This document shows positions 53,292 to 62,580 of a stretch of 64,000 nt of DNA, one piece after another. A model generated the notes under the pieces. That model did not search any database. It was not told where the DNA came from and worked only from the letters and a program-made list of their open reading frames with translations. Both the position numbers and the translations under genes were made by a program. The number at the start of each line of letters is the position of its first letter. Positions within the stretch are counted from its first letter, which is position 1. The stretch spans positions 1 through 64,000 of the forward strand of contig JAILZP010000013.1 of NCBI GenBank assembly GCA_023512435.1, in the 5' to 3' direction. The DNA is from Peptococcaceae bacterium. Its GTDB lineage: Bacteria; Bacillota; Desulfotomaculia; Desulfotomaculales; Desulfocucumaceae.

Positions 53292-53738
53292 ATGATTAGC
53301 AAATTAAAAAAATTAGGTCTCAAGGCAACTCCCCAAAGACTGGCAATTCTTAAACTGCTTGACGGAAACAAGCTTCACCCCTCGGCTGAGGATATCTACA
53401 AGCGGTTGAAGCCTGATTTTCCGTCATTGTCCCTGGCCACGGTGTACAATACCCTGGAAGCGTTGGCCAAGGCCGGGGAATTGCAGGAAGTAAGAATAAC
53501 CGCCGGCAAAAGGCACTTTGATCCCGATCCCTCTCCGCACGCTCATTTTTATTGCAGGATCTGCAATTCCATTTATGACTGGCGTATAAATCCTGCAGAC
53601 ATAGGAATTGCCAGCCGGGTCAAAGACTATTTGGTGGAAAATTATGTGCTTAACCTCTACGGGGTTTGCCCCGGTTGCCTTAAAGAGACAGAAGGAGGGA
53701 AGACGATAAACGATAAAACACTTTTTGAAAAAGAGTAG
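53292..53738 (+). CDS. perR: PerR-type peroxide-sensing repressor (Fur family)
   Basis: 148 residues. Winged helix (TPQRLAILKLLDGNKLHPSAEDIYKRL, LSLATVYNTLEAL), regulatory metal ligands in HFDPDPSPHAHFYC, structural zinc Cys pairs C88-x-x-C91 and CPGC. Asp77 and Asp96, characteristic of PerR rather than Fur, are both present. It represses peroxide-defence genes until Fe-catalysed oxidation. A PerR box sits on its own promoter. The start ATG 53292 has no clear ribosome site and lies very near the transcript start. Confidence 0.88.
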   Translation: MISKLKKLGLKATPQRLAILKLLDGNKLHPSAEDIYKRLKPDFPSLSLATVYNTLEALAKAGELQEVRITAGKRHFDPDPSPHAHFYCRICNSIYDWRINPADIGIASRVKDYLVENYVLNLYGVCPGCLKETEGGKTINDKTLFEKE

Positions 53739-53763
53739 CTTTTTTAGGAGGCGTTTATCTGCT

Positions 53764-53808
53764 TTGAAAGAAATTGGCAAATCCTTCGCTGATCAAATGA
53801 AGGGCTGA
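53764..53808 (+). CDS. Possible 14-residue peptide ahead of rubrerythrin
   Basis: A TTG at 53764, 12 bases after AGGAGG (53746-53751), starts MKEIGKSFADQMKG and stops at 53808, 34 bases before rbr. It may be a leader peptide or chance. Confidence 0.3.
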   Translation: MKEIGKSFADQMKG

Positions 53809-53841
53809 TAAAAAGGATTATATATTTTAGGGGGGTAACTT

Positions 53842-54435
53842 ATGAAAAGCTTGATGGGTACGAAAACCGCGGAGAATCTTTTAAAGGCCTTTGCCGGTGA
53901 ATCCCAGGCCCGAAACCGTTACACCTATTATGCTTCGGTGGCGGATAAGGAAGGCTACAAGCAAATCAGGAATATCTTTATCGAAACCGCCGACAATGAA
54001 AAAGAACATGCCAAGAGGTTTTACAAGCTTTTACTGGAGGGCTGCCAGGGCAAACTGCCGGCCGTGATTGAAATCAACGCCTCTTATCCTGTGGCCCAGG
54101 GAACCACCCTTGACAACCTGAAGGCGGCTGCGGCCGGTGAAAACGAGGAGTGGGCCGATCTTTATCCCGCTTTTGCGAAGATTGCAGAGGAAGAAGGCTT
54201 CCCGGAAATCGCGGCGGCGTTTAATATGATCGCGTCCGCTGAACAGAGGCATGAGGCCAGGTATAAAAAGCTTGCCGAAAACGTTCAAAACGGAAAAGTA
54301 TTTAAAAAAGACAACAAAACTCTCTGGAAATGCGGCAACTGCGGTTATGTTCACGAAGGTGCGGGAGCTCCGGAAACATGCCCCGCGTGCCTGCATCCGC
54401 AAGCCTATTTTGAGGTGTTTGCGGAGAACTATTGA
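53842..54435 (+). CDS. rbr: Rubrerythrin
   Basis: 197 residues. The diiron four-helix bundle has MKSLMGTKTAENLLKAFAGE, ETADNEKEHAKRF and SAEQRHEARY; the C-terminal rubredoxin domain has CGNCGYVH and CPAC. It reduces hydrogen peroxide using electrons from rubredoxin-type donors; such a donor is encoded at 54872. GGGGGG lies upstream of the start. Confidence 0.95.
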   Translation: MKSLMGTKTAENLLKAFAGESQARNRYTYYASVADKEGYKQIRNIFIETADNEKEHAKRFYKLLLEGCQGKLPAVIEINASYPVAQGTTLDNLKAAAAGENEEWADLYPAFAKIAEEEGFPEIAAAFNMIASAEQRHEARYKKLAENVQNGKVFKKDNKTLWKCGNCGYVHEGAGAPETCPACLHPQAYFEVFAENY

Positions 54436-54482
54436 TCCGCACGCAGAACCAAAATAATAATGATGCGGAGGTTTAAATAAAA

Positions 54483-54857
54483 ATGACCGAATTATACCAG
54501 GTATACAAGTGCGGCGTTTGCGGAAACATGGTGGAAGTGTTGCATACCGGCAAGGGACAGCTGGTGTGCTGCAACAAGCCCATGGACCTGATGGCGGAAA
54601 ACACGGTGGACGCTTCAAGAGAGAAACATGTGCCGGTGGTGGAAAAAAGCGGGGAAAAAATAACCGTGAAAGTGGGCAGCGTGCTCCACCCGATGGAGGA
54701 GAGGCATTACATCGAATGGATTGAAATCATCACCGGTGAGGGAAATCACCGGAGGTTCCTGAAACCGGGGGATCCGCCGGAGGCTGAGTTCACCAGCCGG
54801 GCGGAAATTGCGGCGGCCAGGGGGTACTGCAACCTTCACGGGCTTTGGAAGGCCTGA
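54483..54857 (+). CDS. dfx: Desulfoferrodoxin / superoxide reductase
   Basis: 124 residues. N-terminal desulforedoxin-type iron site (YKCGVCGNM and LVCCNKPM), then the SOR domain with iron ligands in [21 protein letters not shown] and the C-terminal [10 protein letters not shown]. It reduces superoxide to peroxide without making O2. Peroxide can then be handled by rubrerythrin next door. Confidence 0.95.
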   Translation: MTELYQVYKCGVCGNMVEVLHTGKGQLVCCNKPMDLMAENTVDASREKHVPVVEKSGEKITVKVGSVLHPMEERHYIEWIEIITGEGNHRRFLKPGDPPEAEFTSRAEIAAARGYCNLHGLWKA

Positions 54858-54871
54858 CCGGAGGTGGTTTC

Positions 54872-55558
54872 ATGAATCTGAAAGCGCTGCACAAAATCAG
54901 CTACGGGCTTTATGTGGTCGCTTCCCGTAAAGGCGAACGTTTCAACGGCCAGATCGCGAACACCGTATTTCAGATTTCCGGCGACCCGCCGACGGTGGCG
55001 GTGAGCATCAACAAGCAGAACTTGACAAACGAGTTCATTAAGGACAGCAAGGTTTTCGTGGTTTCTGTACTGGCCCGGGAGGCCCCGCTGTCGTTAATCG
55101 GGCAGTTCGGCTTTAAATCCGGCCGGGAAACGGACAAGTTCGCGGGGATGGAGTACGGGACCACCCTGAGCGGAGTGCCTTACCTGACCGGGCCTGTTCT
55201 GGCCTACCTGGAAGCCCGGGTGGTTGAAGAAGTGGACGCCGGGACGCATACCATCTTTATAGGAGAAATAACCGGGGCGGAGGTTTTGAAAGAAGGCACT
55301 CCCATGACCTACGCGTATTACCAGCAGATAAAGAGGGGCAGCGTGCCCAAAACCGCCCCCGCCTTTACGCCGAAAACCGGGGAAAGGGGATTACAGATGG
55401 ACAAATACGTGTGTAATGTGTGCGGTTACGTGTACGACCCGGCCGCCGGCGATCCAGAGGGCGGTGTTCCGCCGGGGACGCCGTTCGAAAAGCTTGCCGA
55501 TGAATGGGTTTGTCCTGTTTGCGGGGTTGGAAAGGACGAGTTTACCAAAGAAGGTTGA
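54872..55558 (+). CDS. Flavin reductase-rubredoxin fusion (Hrb type)
   Basis: 228 residues from ATG 54872 (GGAGGTGG upstream). The flavin reductase-like domain (1-165: [29 protein letters not shown]) is followed by a rubredoxin (about 176-225: [20 protein letters not shown] ... [11 protein letters not shown]). In Moorella the similar Hrb protein supplies electrons to oxygen- and NO-reducing flavoproteins. Here it is the natural electron carrier for Rbr and Dfx. Confidence 0.9.
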   Translation: MNLKALHKISYGLYVVASRKGERFNGQIANTVFQISGDPPTVAVSINKQNLTNEFIKDSKVFVVSVLAREAPLSLIGQFGFKSGRETDKFAGMEYGTTLSGVPYLTGPVLAYLEARVVEEVDAGTHTIFIGEITGAEVLKEGTPMTYAYYQQIKRGSVPKTAPAFTPKTGERGLQMDKYVCNVCGYVYDPAAGDPEGGVPPGTPFEKLADEWVCPVCGVGKDEFTKEG

Positions 55559-55577
55559 ATAGAGAGGAGGACAACCC

Positions 55578-56069
55578 ATGGCGTGGAGCATTTTGCAATT
55601 CAGCGGCGAAGAAATAATAAAACTGGCCACCGAGATTGAAAAAGCCGGTAAAGCTTTTTACGATGCGGCCGCGGAAAAGGTGGGGGACCCGGAGATCAGC
55701 GCTTTGTTCAAGGCCCTGGGCGGGGAGGAGGAAAGGCATCTGGCCGACTTCCAGGCCTTGGGCCGGAAGTTGCAGGAAGCTTCCTTCACACCGAATGAAA
55801 GCTACGCCGGCGAGTACGGTGAATACCTTAAAGCCATTATCGACAACCACGTTTTTAACATTAACAATGTGGACGGCCTGGTAGGGGGTGTGGTGGTTGC
55901 CCGGGAAGCCCTGGCCATAGCCCTCCGGTTTGAAAAGGACTCGATTATGATTTTCCAGGAATTTGACAAGCTGGTTAACGATTCAGGCCGTGAAATTGTC
56001 CAAAGGTTGATCGAACAAGAAAAAGAACATATACGGGTGCTTGCCCGCCTGAACAAGGTAAAATGGTAA
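55578..56069 (+). CDS. Ferritin-like (rubrerythrin-type) diiron protein without rubredoxin domain
   Basis: 163 residues, all helical. Metal motifs: EIEKAGKAFYDAAAEK, EEERHLADF, ALRFEKDSI and EKEHIRVL, enough for a diiron site. There is no C-terminal cysteine domain, so it relies on an external donor such as the Hrb-type protein just upstream, 20 bases away. Confidence 0.85.
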   Translation: MAWSILQFSGEEIIKLATEIEKAGKAFYDAAAEKVGDPEISALFKALGGEEERHLADFQALGRKLQEASFTPNESYAGEYGEYLKAIIDNHVFNINNVDGLVGGVVVAREALAIALRFEKDSIMIFQEFDKLVNDSGREIVQRLIEQEKEHIRVLARLNKVKW

Positions 56070-56117
56070 AAGATCCCCGCAGGTAAGCATTAAGAAACTG
56101 GTTCAAAGAAGGACCGG

Positions 56118-56158
56118 CAGAGAACAGGCCCCCGGATTTTCCGGGGGCCTGTTCTCTG
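56118..56158. terminator. Perfect 18-base-pair palindrome between the redox block and tRNA-Leu
   Basis: Arms 56118-56135 and 56141-56158 (opening CAGAGAACAGG, closing CCTGTTCTCTG), loop ATTTT. No T run follows on either strand, yet the place, between convergent units, suggests transcription termination. Confidence 0.55.
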
Positions 56159-56159
56159 C

Positions 56160-56248
<89 letters not shown>

Positions 56249-56274
56249 ATAAATTAATTATAAGCTAGATATTA

Positions 56275-56304
56275 AGTATATCAGGGACCTTCAGGCATTG
56301 TCAA
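56275..56304 (-). promoter_or_regulatory. Sigma-A promoter of tRNA-Leu(CAA)
   Basis: Minus strand TTGACA (56299-56304), 18 bases, TATACT (56275-56280) with extended TGA. Confidence 0.75.
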
Positions 56305-56443
56305 TAAATTGCATGCGTCAAAATGATTGACATTATTTTCCGCCGGAGCCTGTATGGAAGTTATACCTTAAACTTAGTGCAGGACTGGCCGGACACCTGT
56401 CGAATATTGAAATGATTGGTTAATCAATTTGGGGTGGTTGAGT

Positions 56444-57055
56444 TTGCATCTGGATGACAGCCTGCTGGTTGAGCGTAGCAGGGATGGAGACCTGGACGCT
56501 TTTGAAGAACTGGTGAAGCGTTATGAGAGCAAGGTTTATACCATAACCTTCCGGTTTACCGGAAACCATGCCGATGCAAGCGATCTTGCCCAGGATGCCT
56601 TTATCCGCGCCTACCAGGCCCTGCGATCTTTCCGTGGTGATGCAAGCTTCGCCACCTGGCTTTTTACGATTGCCTCAAATGTTTGCCGCGATGAGCTTAG
56701 AAAACAGCAGAGGAAGAAAAAGGTATCCCTGGATGAGGTGATGTCCCAGCCGGGGGGGAACCCTTCCCTGGTCACCATGGACATGTCGCCCCAGGAATGC
56801 CTGGAAAGAAACGAAACCCAGGACCTGGTGCAGAGGCAGCTGAACAGCCTGTCCGAGGATCAGAGGCTGATCCTGGTGATGAGGGAGATACAGGGACTGT
56901 CATACGAGGAGATTGCCTCGGCTCTTGAATGTAGTCTGGGGACGGTCAAGTCGAGGCTTAGCCGGGCCAGGCGGAGCCTGAAACAGAAGGTGCTTGAACA
57001 TAGGGAACTTTTCGACATTAAAATTCGTCTACCGAATAAAGGCAAGGAGGGATGA
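56444..57055 (+). CDS. ECF sigma factor
   Basis: About 203 residues from TTG 56444. Region 2 (DAFEELVKRYESKVYTITFRF, DLAQDAFIRAYQAL) and region 4 (LSYEEIASALECSLGTVKSRLSRARRSLK) are clear; no region 3, as in all ECF sigmas. It is closest by pattern to the SigW group. Its stop overlaps the anti-sigma start (ATGA), so the pair is coupled. Confidence 0.92.
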   Translation: MHLDDSLLVERSRDGDLDAFEELVKRYESKVYTITFRFTGNHADASDLAQDAFIRAYQALRSFRGDASFATWLFTIASNVCRDELRKQQRKKKVSLDEVMSQPGGNPSLVTMDMSPQECLERNETQDLVQRQLNSLSEDQRLILVMREIQGLSYEEIASALECSLGTVKSRLSRARRSLKQKVLEHRELFDIKIRLPNKGKEG

Positions 57056-58251
57056 ACATGCAGTGCCAGGAAGTTCAAGAGTTACTGTCGGCGTATCTTG
57101 ACGGCATGCTGGATCCCTCTGAAAGAGAAGCGGCCGGCCGGCACCTGGAACAGTGTCCGGCATGCCGTTCGGAGCTGGAGGAGTTAAAAACGGTGGTGGA
57201 CCTGGTCCGGGACCTGCCCCCGGTGGATCCACCCGCGGGATTCAGGCAGGAGTTGAGGCGCAAACTGGAACGGAAAACCGGGCCGGTCAGGAAAGCGGGC
57301 TTCCTGGCGGAACTGACCGGGGGCAGGTGGCCCCGCATTTTGGCGGTGGCAGCCAGCTTTTTGCTGGTCGTCGGGCTGGCGGCCGACTGGAACGGAGTAC
57401 CGGGAAAATATGGCGTTCCGGACCTGGGTGCCCGGGTGGACAGTTATACCGTGAATGAGAACATTGCCCGGGAGGGGTCTTATTCGGGATCGGGGGAAGC
57501 CCGCGTTTTTTCCGTGGAGCTGTCCGGGTACGGTGCATCCGGCCCGGTCCAGCCCGGCATAGCTTCAGGTGAAGCCGGGCCTGCCCGGAAGGTACAAGCG
57601 GAAAGGGACCTCGCGGCTGCCTCTTCCGCTTCCCCGGCCCCCCTTAAAGGGAATGCGGAAGTATCGGACGAGTCACTGCAGGCCAGAAAGATTGCCGCGG
57701 GCAACGGGGTGTCCGGCATGGCTGCCCGCAGTGTCGCCGCGGTTCCGCCTGCGGTCTGGCCCGATCGGCAGGTGCAGGCCGCCGTCGAGGTTGAGGTTGA
57801 AGATAAGACCAGAGCCGTCCAGGAGGTTATTTCCATCGCCCAAAAACTGGGAGGTACGGCCGCTGTTCCGCCGGTGGGCGACGGCGGGGAAGTGATAATG
57901 ACGGTGCCGAAGGACCATTTTGAAGAGGCCCTTGAAGAAATAGGCAAAACAGGGAAAATAATGAGTGCAAACCGTCTGCAGGACGAAAAGGCGGATTTGC
58001 TTAAATTTACGGCCAAAATCACAGAGACGGCCTCTCCGGGGACACCTGCAAATGATAAATCGGGACTGGGCGGGGGCGGTACCGCAGGGACCCTGCCGCC
58101 GGGATCGGTGACCCCCGTGCGGGAGCCGGAAGAAAGCCGGACGGAGATCAATGGAGTAAAAAAAGAACAGCCCTTAACCGCTGAAAACGATCCGGCCGCT
58201 GAAAGCACCCCCGCCACGGCAACCATCAGGGTCAGGCTTAAGTTGCGGTGA
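57052..58251 (+). CDS. Zinc-finger anti-sigma factor with large outer domain
   Basis: 399 residues. The N-terminal anti-sigma zinc domain has HLEQCPAC (H-x3-C-x2-C) with an upstream Cys (QCQEVQELLSAYLDG). One membrane segment lies at about 102-118. The outer part carries a long low-complexity stretch and a DUF4349-like region with EVEVEDKTRAVQEVISIAQKLGG. The zinc domain should bind the ECF sigma encoded upstream until a wall or membrane signal arrives. Confidence 0.85.
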   Translation: MNMQCQEVQELLSAYLDGMLDPSEREAAGRHLEQCPACRSELEELKTVVDLVRDLPPVDPPAGFRQELRRKLERKTGPVRKAGFLAELTGGRWPRILAVAASFLLVVGLAADWNGVPGKYGVPDLGARVDSYTVNENIAREGSYSGSGEARVFSVELSGYGASGPVQPGIASGEAGPARKVQAERDLAAASSASPAPLKGNAEVSDESLQARKIAAGNGVSGMAARSVAAVPPAVWPDRQVQAAVEVEVEDKTRAVQEVISIAQKLGGTAAVPPVGDGGEVIMTVPKDHFEEALEEIGKTGKIMSANRLQDEKADLLKFTAKITETASPGTPANDKSGLGGGGTAGTLPPGSVTPVREPEESRTEINGVKKEQPLTAENDPAAESTPATATIRVRLKLR

Positions 58252-58387
58252 GGGGAGCTGTCCCGTTAAAAAAACAGGCGGCTGATAAAAGGAAAAACAT
58301 CCTCCCGCACAGAAGAATGACAAAAAGCTAAAAAATCGCGGCGGGGGGATAGCGGGGTGTTCCGGAAAAAGGTCACCCCGGCAAGAA

Positions 58388-60169
58388 ATGAGACTGGAAA
58401 TTACCGCAGAACTCCTTAAAAGGCTTGCCCGGGTGGCCATGGGCCAGGAGCCGGCGGAAATAATCCTGAACAATGGCCGTGTGGTTAATGTGTACACCGG
58501 GGAGGTGCTGGAGGGCCGGCAGGTGCTTATCGCCGGCGGCAGAATCGCGTATGAGGGCCCTCCTGGTGATTTTCCGGCGGGGCCTGATACCGAAGTGATC
58601 GACGTGGCCGGCCGGGTGATTATTCCGGGCCTGATTGACGGGCACATTCACATGGACGCCTGGATGAGGGTGGGGGAATTCGTCCGCCTGTCCCTGCCCG
58701 GGGGAACCACCACCGTGATCACCGACACCGGGGCTTCCGCCACCGCCATGGGGACTGAAGGGGTGAAGGCATTTATACGGCAGTGCCGGAACCAGCCCCA
58801 GAGGTTCTTTGTCATGGCTCCCACCATTACTTACCTCTGCTCCTACCGGGGGAACGGCAAAAAGGCCATCGACACCCGGGGAATGATTGAACTTCTGGAC
58901 CTCCCGGAGGTGGTGGGGCTTGGCGAGATTTACTGGACCCACCTGATAAACGGCAGATCCAATGAGGAACTGGCGGAGCTGGTGGGGGCCGCCATCGCCC
59001 GGGGAAAAACGGTGGAAGGGCACGGCGCCGGCGCCAGGAATCAGAAGCTGGCAGCCATGACCGCTCACGGGGCGGATTCCTGCCACGAGCCCATTACCGC
59101 CGGTGAGGTCCGGGAAAGGCTCCGGTTGGGGCTGGCCGCCATGATCCGGGAAGGATCGGTGCGCCGTGAGCTGGAGACGGTTATCGGCCCGCTGGCGGGG
59201 ATGAACCTGGACCTGCGCCGGGCCATTCTTGTTTCGGACGGCGTTTGGCCAAGCGTGCTGATGAGCCAAGGCCACATGGACCACATTGTTCAGAAGGCCA
59301 TTGACCTGGGCTTGGACCCGGTGCAGGCCGTTCGCATGGCCACCCTGAACGTGGCTGAACACTTCCGGCTGGACGGAGATTTGGGGGGAATTGCCCCGGG
59401 CAAATGCGCGGACCTGGTGGTCATCCCCGATTTGCGGACCATCCAGGCAAAGCTGGTGATCTGCCGGGGGCGGGTTGTGGCCCGGGAAGGCAGGCTCACG
59501 GTAAGTCCGGCCAGGGAGGATTACCCCGCCGGGGCGTACAGTTGTGTCAACCTTCCGCCGGCTGATCCGGAATTTTTCACCCTTAAGGCGTCCGGCCCGG
59601 AGGTAAGGGTAAGGGCGATCCAGATGGTGACGAACATTGTGAACCGGGAAGTTTTTCTGACCCTGCCGGTTATTGGCGGAGAGGCCTCCATAGAAGGGCA
59701 GGATGATGTGGTGAAGGTGGCCGTGCTGGAGAGACACGCGGGAAGCGGCCGCCGGGCCATGGGATTTTTGCGGGGCAGCGGTTTAAGAAGGGGGGCTTTT
59801 GCCACCAGTTTCAGTTTCGACGAGGGAAACCTGGTGGTAATCGGGGCCGACGCCCGGGATATGGCGGCCGCGGTGAACCGGGTCAGGGAATTGAAAGGCG
59901 GTCTTGTTTACTGTCGCCATGGGCGGGTGGTGGAGGAACTGCCGATGCCCATTTTCGGAGTGGTGTCTGAACTGAGCGCCCATGAGGCGGCCGCTGGAAT
60001 TGAATCCCTGGAACGGGTCTTGAGGGAGGAGGGATGGGCGCATGAAAACCCCCTGCTGACGGTTTTCACCATTACCTTTACGGCCATACCCTCCATCAGG
60101 CTGTCCGCCCGAGGGTATTGGCTGGCTAAAGAAAACAGGGTGACCGGCCTCCTGGCCGGTGATCAGTGA
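58388..60169 (+). CDS. ade: Adenine deaminase
   Basis: 593 residues, an amidohydrolase making hypoxanthine and ammonia from adenine. Metal motif GLIDGHIHMD, then PGGTTTVITD, GLGEIYWTHLI, EGHGAGARNQKLAAMTAHGA, SDGVWP. The C-terminal domain ends IPSIRLSARGYWL, as usual for AdeC. No purine riboswitch is evident upstream. It is separate from the ECF pair (136 bases). Confidence 0.93.
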   Translation: MRLEITAELLKRLARVAMGQEPAEIILNNGRVVNVYTGEVLEGRQVLIAGGRIAYEGPPGDFPAGPDTEVIDVAGRVIIPGLIDGHIHMDAWMRVGEFVRLSLPGGTTTVITDTGASATAMGTEGVKAFIRQCRNQPQRFFVMAPTITYLCSYRGNGKKAIDTRGMIELLDLPEVVGLGEIYWTHLINGRSNEELAELVGAAIARGKTVEGHGAGARNQKLAAMTAHGADSCHEPITAGEVRERLRLGLAAMIREGSVRRELETVIGPLAGMNLDLRRAILVSDGVWPSVLMSQGHMDHIVQKAIDLGLDPVQAVRMATLNVAEHFRLDGDLGGIAPGKCADLVVIPDLRTIQAKLVICRGRVVAREGRLTVSPAREDYPAGAYSCVNLPPADPEFFTLKASGPEVRVRAIQMVTNIVNREVFLTLPVIGGEASIEGQDDVVKVAVLERHAGSGRRAMGFLRGSGLRRGAFATSFSFDEGNLVVIGADARDMAAAVNRVRELKGGLVYCRHGRVVEELPMPIFGVVSELSAHEAAAGIESLERVLREEGWAHENPLLTVFTITFTAIPSIRLSARGYWLAKENRVTGLLAGDQ

Positions 60170-60378
60170 ATAATGAATTTTTGGGGTTCCCCTTGCCATT
60201 GAAGGGCAAACAATGTAAAATTAGTTGAAATGCCGGGGCAACCTGGGCTTATTAACGGAACGGCCGCCGGGAAATGTCAAGCCAGGCCCGTTTAAGGCCG
60301 CTCTTCGGAATACATAATAAGGATAGGCTGCATCCGGCAGTTGAATGCAAATCTTAAAGAGGAAGGAGGTCCCGGCAG

Positions 60379-60609
60379 ATGGCAGGAACGAAGGAAAAAG
60401 TGGAAGCGGTTTTAGATAAAGTCCGCCCTGCCCTGGTCAGAGACGGAGGGAATGTGGAGCTGGTTGATGTCACTTCCGACGGGACGGTCAAGGTCAAGCT
60501 GGTTGGCGCCTGCGGCAGTTGTCCCATGTCCACCTATACCCTGAAAATGGCCATTGAAAGAACCATTAAACAGGAAGTACCCGGGGTTAAGGAAGTTGTG
60601 CAGGTATAA
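60379..60609 (+). CDS. NifU C-terminal (Nfu) iron-sulfur scaffold
   Basis: 76 residues behind GGAAGGAGG. The Nfu motif [15 protein letters not shown] holds the C-x-x-C that carries a 4Fe-4S cluster as a dimer. It probably serves the many iron-sulfur proteins of this organism. Confidence 0.92.
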   Translation: MAGTKEKVEAVLDKVRPALVRDGGNVELVDVTSDGTVKVKLVGACGSCPMSTYTLKMAIERTIKQEVPGVKEVVQV

Positions 60610-60632
60610 TCATGAGTTAATGTTAAGGATGC

Positions 60633-60661
60633 AAAAAAAGAGGCTTCAGTGCGAAGCCTCT
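60633..60661 (-). terminator. Terminator between nfu and yedF
   Basis: AGAGGCTTC (60639-60647) pairs with GAAGCCTCT (60653-60661). On the minus strand seven T follow, so it is strongest for selD-yedF; the plus side has AACTTGTTTT. Confidence 0.8.
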
Positions 60662-60737
60662 AACTTGTTTTGCGGGAAGCCGGCAAAAGAAAGGCCCACG
60701 GAGCCGGGAACCTGCGTTGGGAGTCTGCCGGGGGACC

Positions 60738-61334
60738 CTAACTTATTGTGATCACCTTTGTGCTGTCCGTCATGAAGCCGTTTATCTCCATCATGTTGCC
60801 CACCCTGCCTGCTTCCAGTTTGTCCTTGAGCTTGTAATACTCCAGGCAGGTGCCGCAGGATATAATCTCGACGCCCTTTGAGGCCAGGATTTTTATTTGC
60901 TCCAGGACGGGGGATCCCTGGCAGGTCAGCATAACCCCGGTGTTCAGAAACAGCAGGGCCCCGGGAGGGCGGTCCATTTCGCTGAGAGTGACCATCAGGC
61001 TTTTCATCAGAACCTGGCCCAGGTCGGGCGATCCCTGGCCCAGCTGGCTGCTGGTTACCAGGTACACCGCCGGGGTAAGCTCTTTGATCTGTTCATTCCT
61101 TGTCTCCCCGGTACCGCCCTTGGTTATGGCAATATGGTAGTTCCCGTTTATTTTTTCAACCTCTACCCCGTGCCCCGTGTTTCTGGCAAATAAGGTAACG
61201 TTTTCCCTGGCCGTGTCGTTGTCCACCACGGTTATAACAGTGCCCCGGTCCATGGACTCAAGCGCCTTCTTGGTTTCAATCACCGGCCGGGGGCAGGCCA
61301 GGCCCCGGCAGTCCACCTTTTTAATTTCAGGCAT
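60738..61334 (-). CDS. yedF: YedF, selenium-metabolism sulfurtransferase-like protein
   Basis: 198 residues. The N-terminal TusA/SirA domain opens VDCRGLACPRPVIETKKAL with CPRP; the C-terminal DsrE-like domain contains CQGSPVLEQIKIL and ISCGTCLEYYKL. This two-domain form is the YedF type that co-occurs with selD and may deliver or handle selenium. It lies 18 bases after the selD stop, in one operon. Confidence 0.9.
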   Translation of the reverse strand: MPEIKKVDCRGLACPRPVIETKKALESMDRGTVITVVDNDTARENVTLFARNTGHGVEVEKINGNYHIAITKGGTGETRNEQIKELTPAVYLVTSSQLGQGSPDLGQVLMKSLMVTLSEMDRPPGALLFLNTGVMLTCQGSPVLEQIKILASKGVEIISCGTCLEYYKLKDKLEAGRVGNMMEINGFMTDSTKVITIS

Positions 61335-61352
61335 TTTTAGTTTCTCCCCTCT

Positions 61353-62387
61353 TTAAAGAAGCACTATCGGGGCGCTCTCCCTTTCCCGAACCCTTCCCAC
61401 CACGCTTGCCCGGACGCCTTCCCGTTTCATTTCTTCGGTCATTAAATCAAGCATGGCTGCCGGAACCGAGATGAGAAGCCCGCCCGAGGTCTGGGGGTCA
61501 TAAAAAACGGCTGTGATTTCCGGCTTCAGGTTTTCCGGCACGTTCACCCGGCCGGTCAGAAAATCGCGGTTGGCGTATGCTCCGGCCGGGATCATGCCCA
61601 TGGCGGCCAGATCTATTACTCCGGGCAGAACCGGGATGCTGTCGGCCCAAAATTCCAGGGATACCCCGCTGGCTTGAGCCATCTCGGCGGCGTGCCCCAG
61701 CAGGCCAAACCCGGTTATGTCGGTACAGGATGTGGCTCCGGACCTGACCATGACTTCGGCTGCCTTCCGGTTCAGCTCCAGCATAGTTTCCAGGGCTGCC
61801 TGGGCCGACTCTTCCGGGGCTAGGCCGCCCTTTACGGCGGTGTTGATGATCCCGGTGCCCAGGGGTTTGGTCAGCACCAGGAAGTCTCCCGGAGAGGCCC
61901 CGGCGTTGGAAAGTATTTTTTTGGGGTGGGCCAGGCCGGTTACGGCCAGCCCGTACTTGGGCACATCATCCTGGACGGTGTGGCCCCCGGCGATAATGGC
62001 CCCGGCTTCGGCCACCTTCTCGGCGCCCCCCCTGAGGATTTGCTCCAGCACTTCGGGCGAAAGGCAGTTGGGGAAGCATACAATGTTCAGGGCCAGAAGG
62101 GGCTTTCCCCCCATGGCGTACACATCGCTCAGGGAATTGGCCGCCGCCACCTGGCCGAAAAGATACGGGTCGTCTACCACCGGGGTAAAGAAATCCACGG
62201 TCTGGATTATGGCCAGATCGTCGGTCAGCCTGTACACGGCGGCATCATCCGAGGTTTTCAGTCCCACCAGCAGGTTGGGGTCGTCGATGGCGGGCATGTG
62301 TCGCAGAACCTGCGACAGGGCGGCAGGCGCCAGTTTCGATGCTCAGCCCGAGGCCGCGGTCATTTGGGTCAGCTTGAGTTCTGCCAC
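61353..62387 (-). CDS. selD: Selenophosphate synthetase, itself a selenoprotein (in-frame UGA)
   Basis: 344 residues from GTG 62387. The start reads VAELKLTQMTAASG-U-ASKL, where UGA (62343-62345) takes the place of the active-site Cys/Sec near residue 17 of known SelD; the frame is open to 61353. Further motifs: KTSDDAAVYRL, VDFFTPVVDDPYLFGQVAA, NSLSDVYAMGG, DPQTSGGLL. It makes selenophosphate, the selenium donor for Sec-tRNA. A start at the ATG after the UGA (62297) would lose the catalytic residue. A SECIS-like hairpin follows the UGA. Confidence 0.93.
62299..62317 (-). promoter_or_regulatory. SECIS-like hairpin of selD
   Basis: Minus strand: arms TGTCGCAG and CTGCGACA, a perfect eight-base-pair stem with loop GTT, about 33 bases after the UGA. 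The loop starts with G as in the E. coli elements. Confidence 0.75.
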
Positions 62388-62580
62388 TGCTCATCCCCCC
62401 TCCCCAATGGAATTGAAAAAACCAGTTATATATTATCATCGAATAAATAAAAAATTTTCAGCCATAAATATTTTTTATCTTTTTGCCGCCGGATATAGAC
62501 ATTCTTTGGGTATCAGCCGCGCCAACCGGCAGTAATGTTTGTCCAAGCCCGGTCATATATTTTCACGGGGAGGGGTTTTC

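Noticed and set aside
58373-59737. Minus-strand frame of 454 codons opposite adenine deaminase
   Set aside because: Antisense shadow; no motif, no ribosome site.
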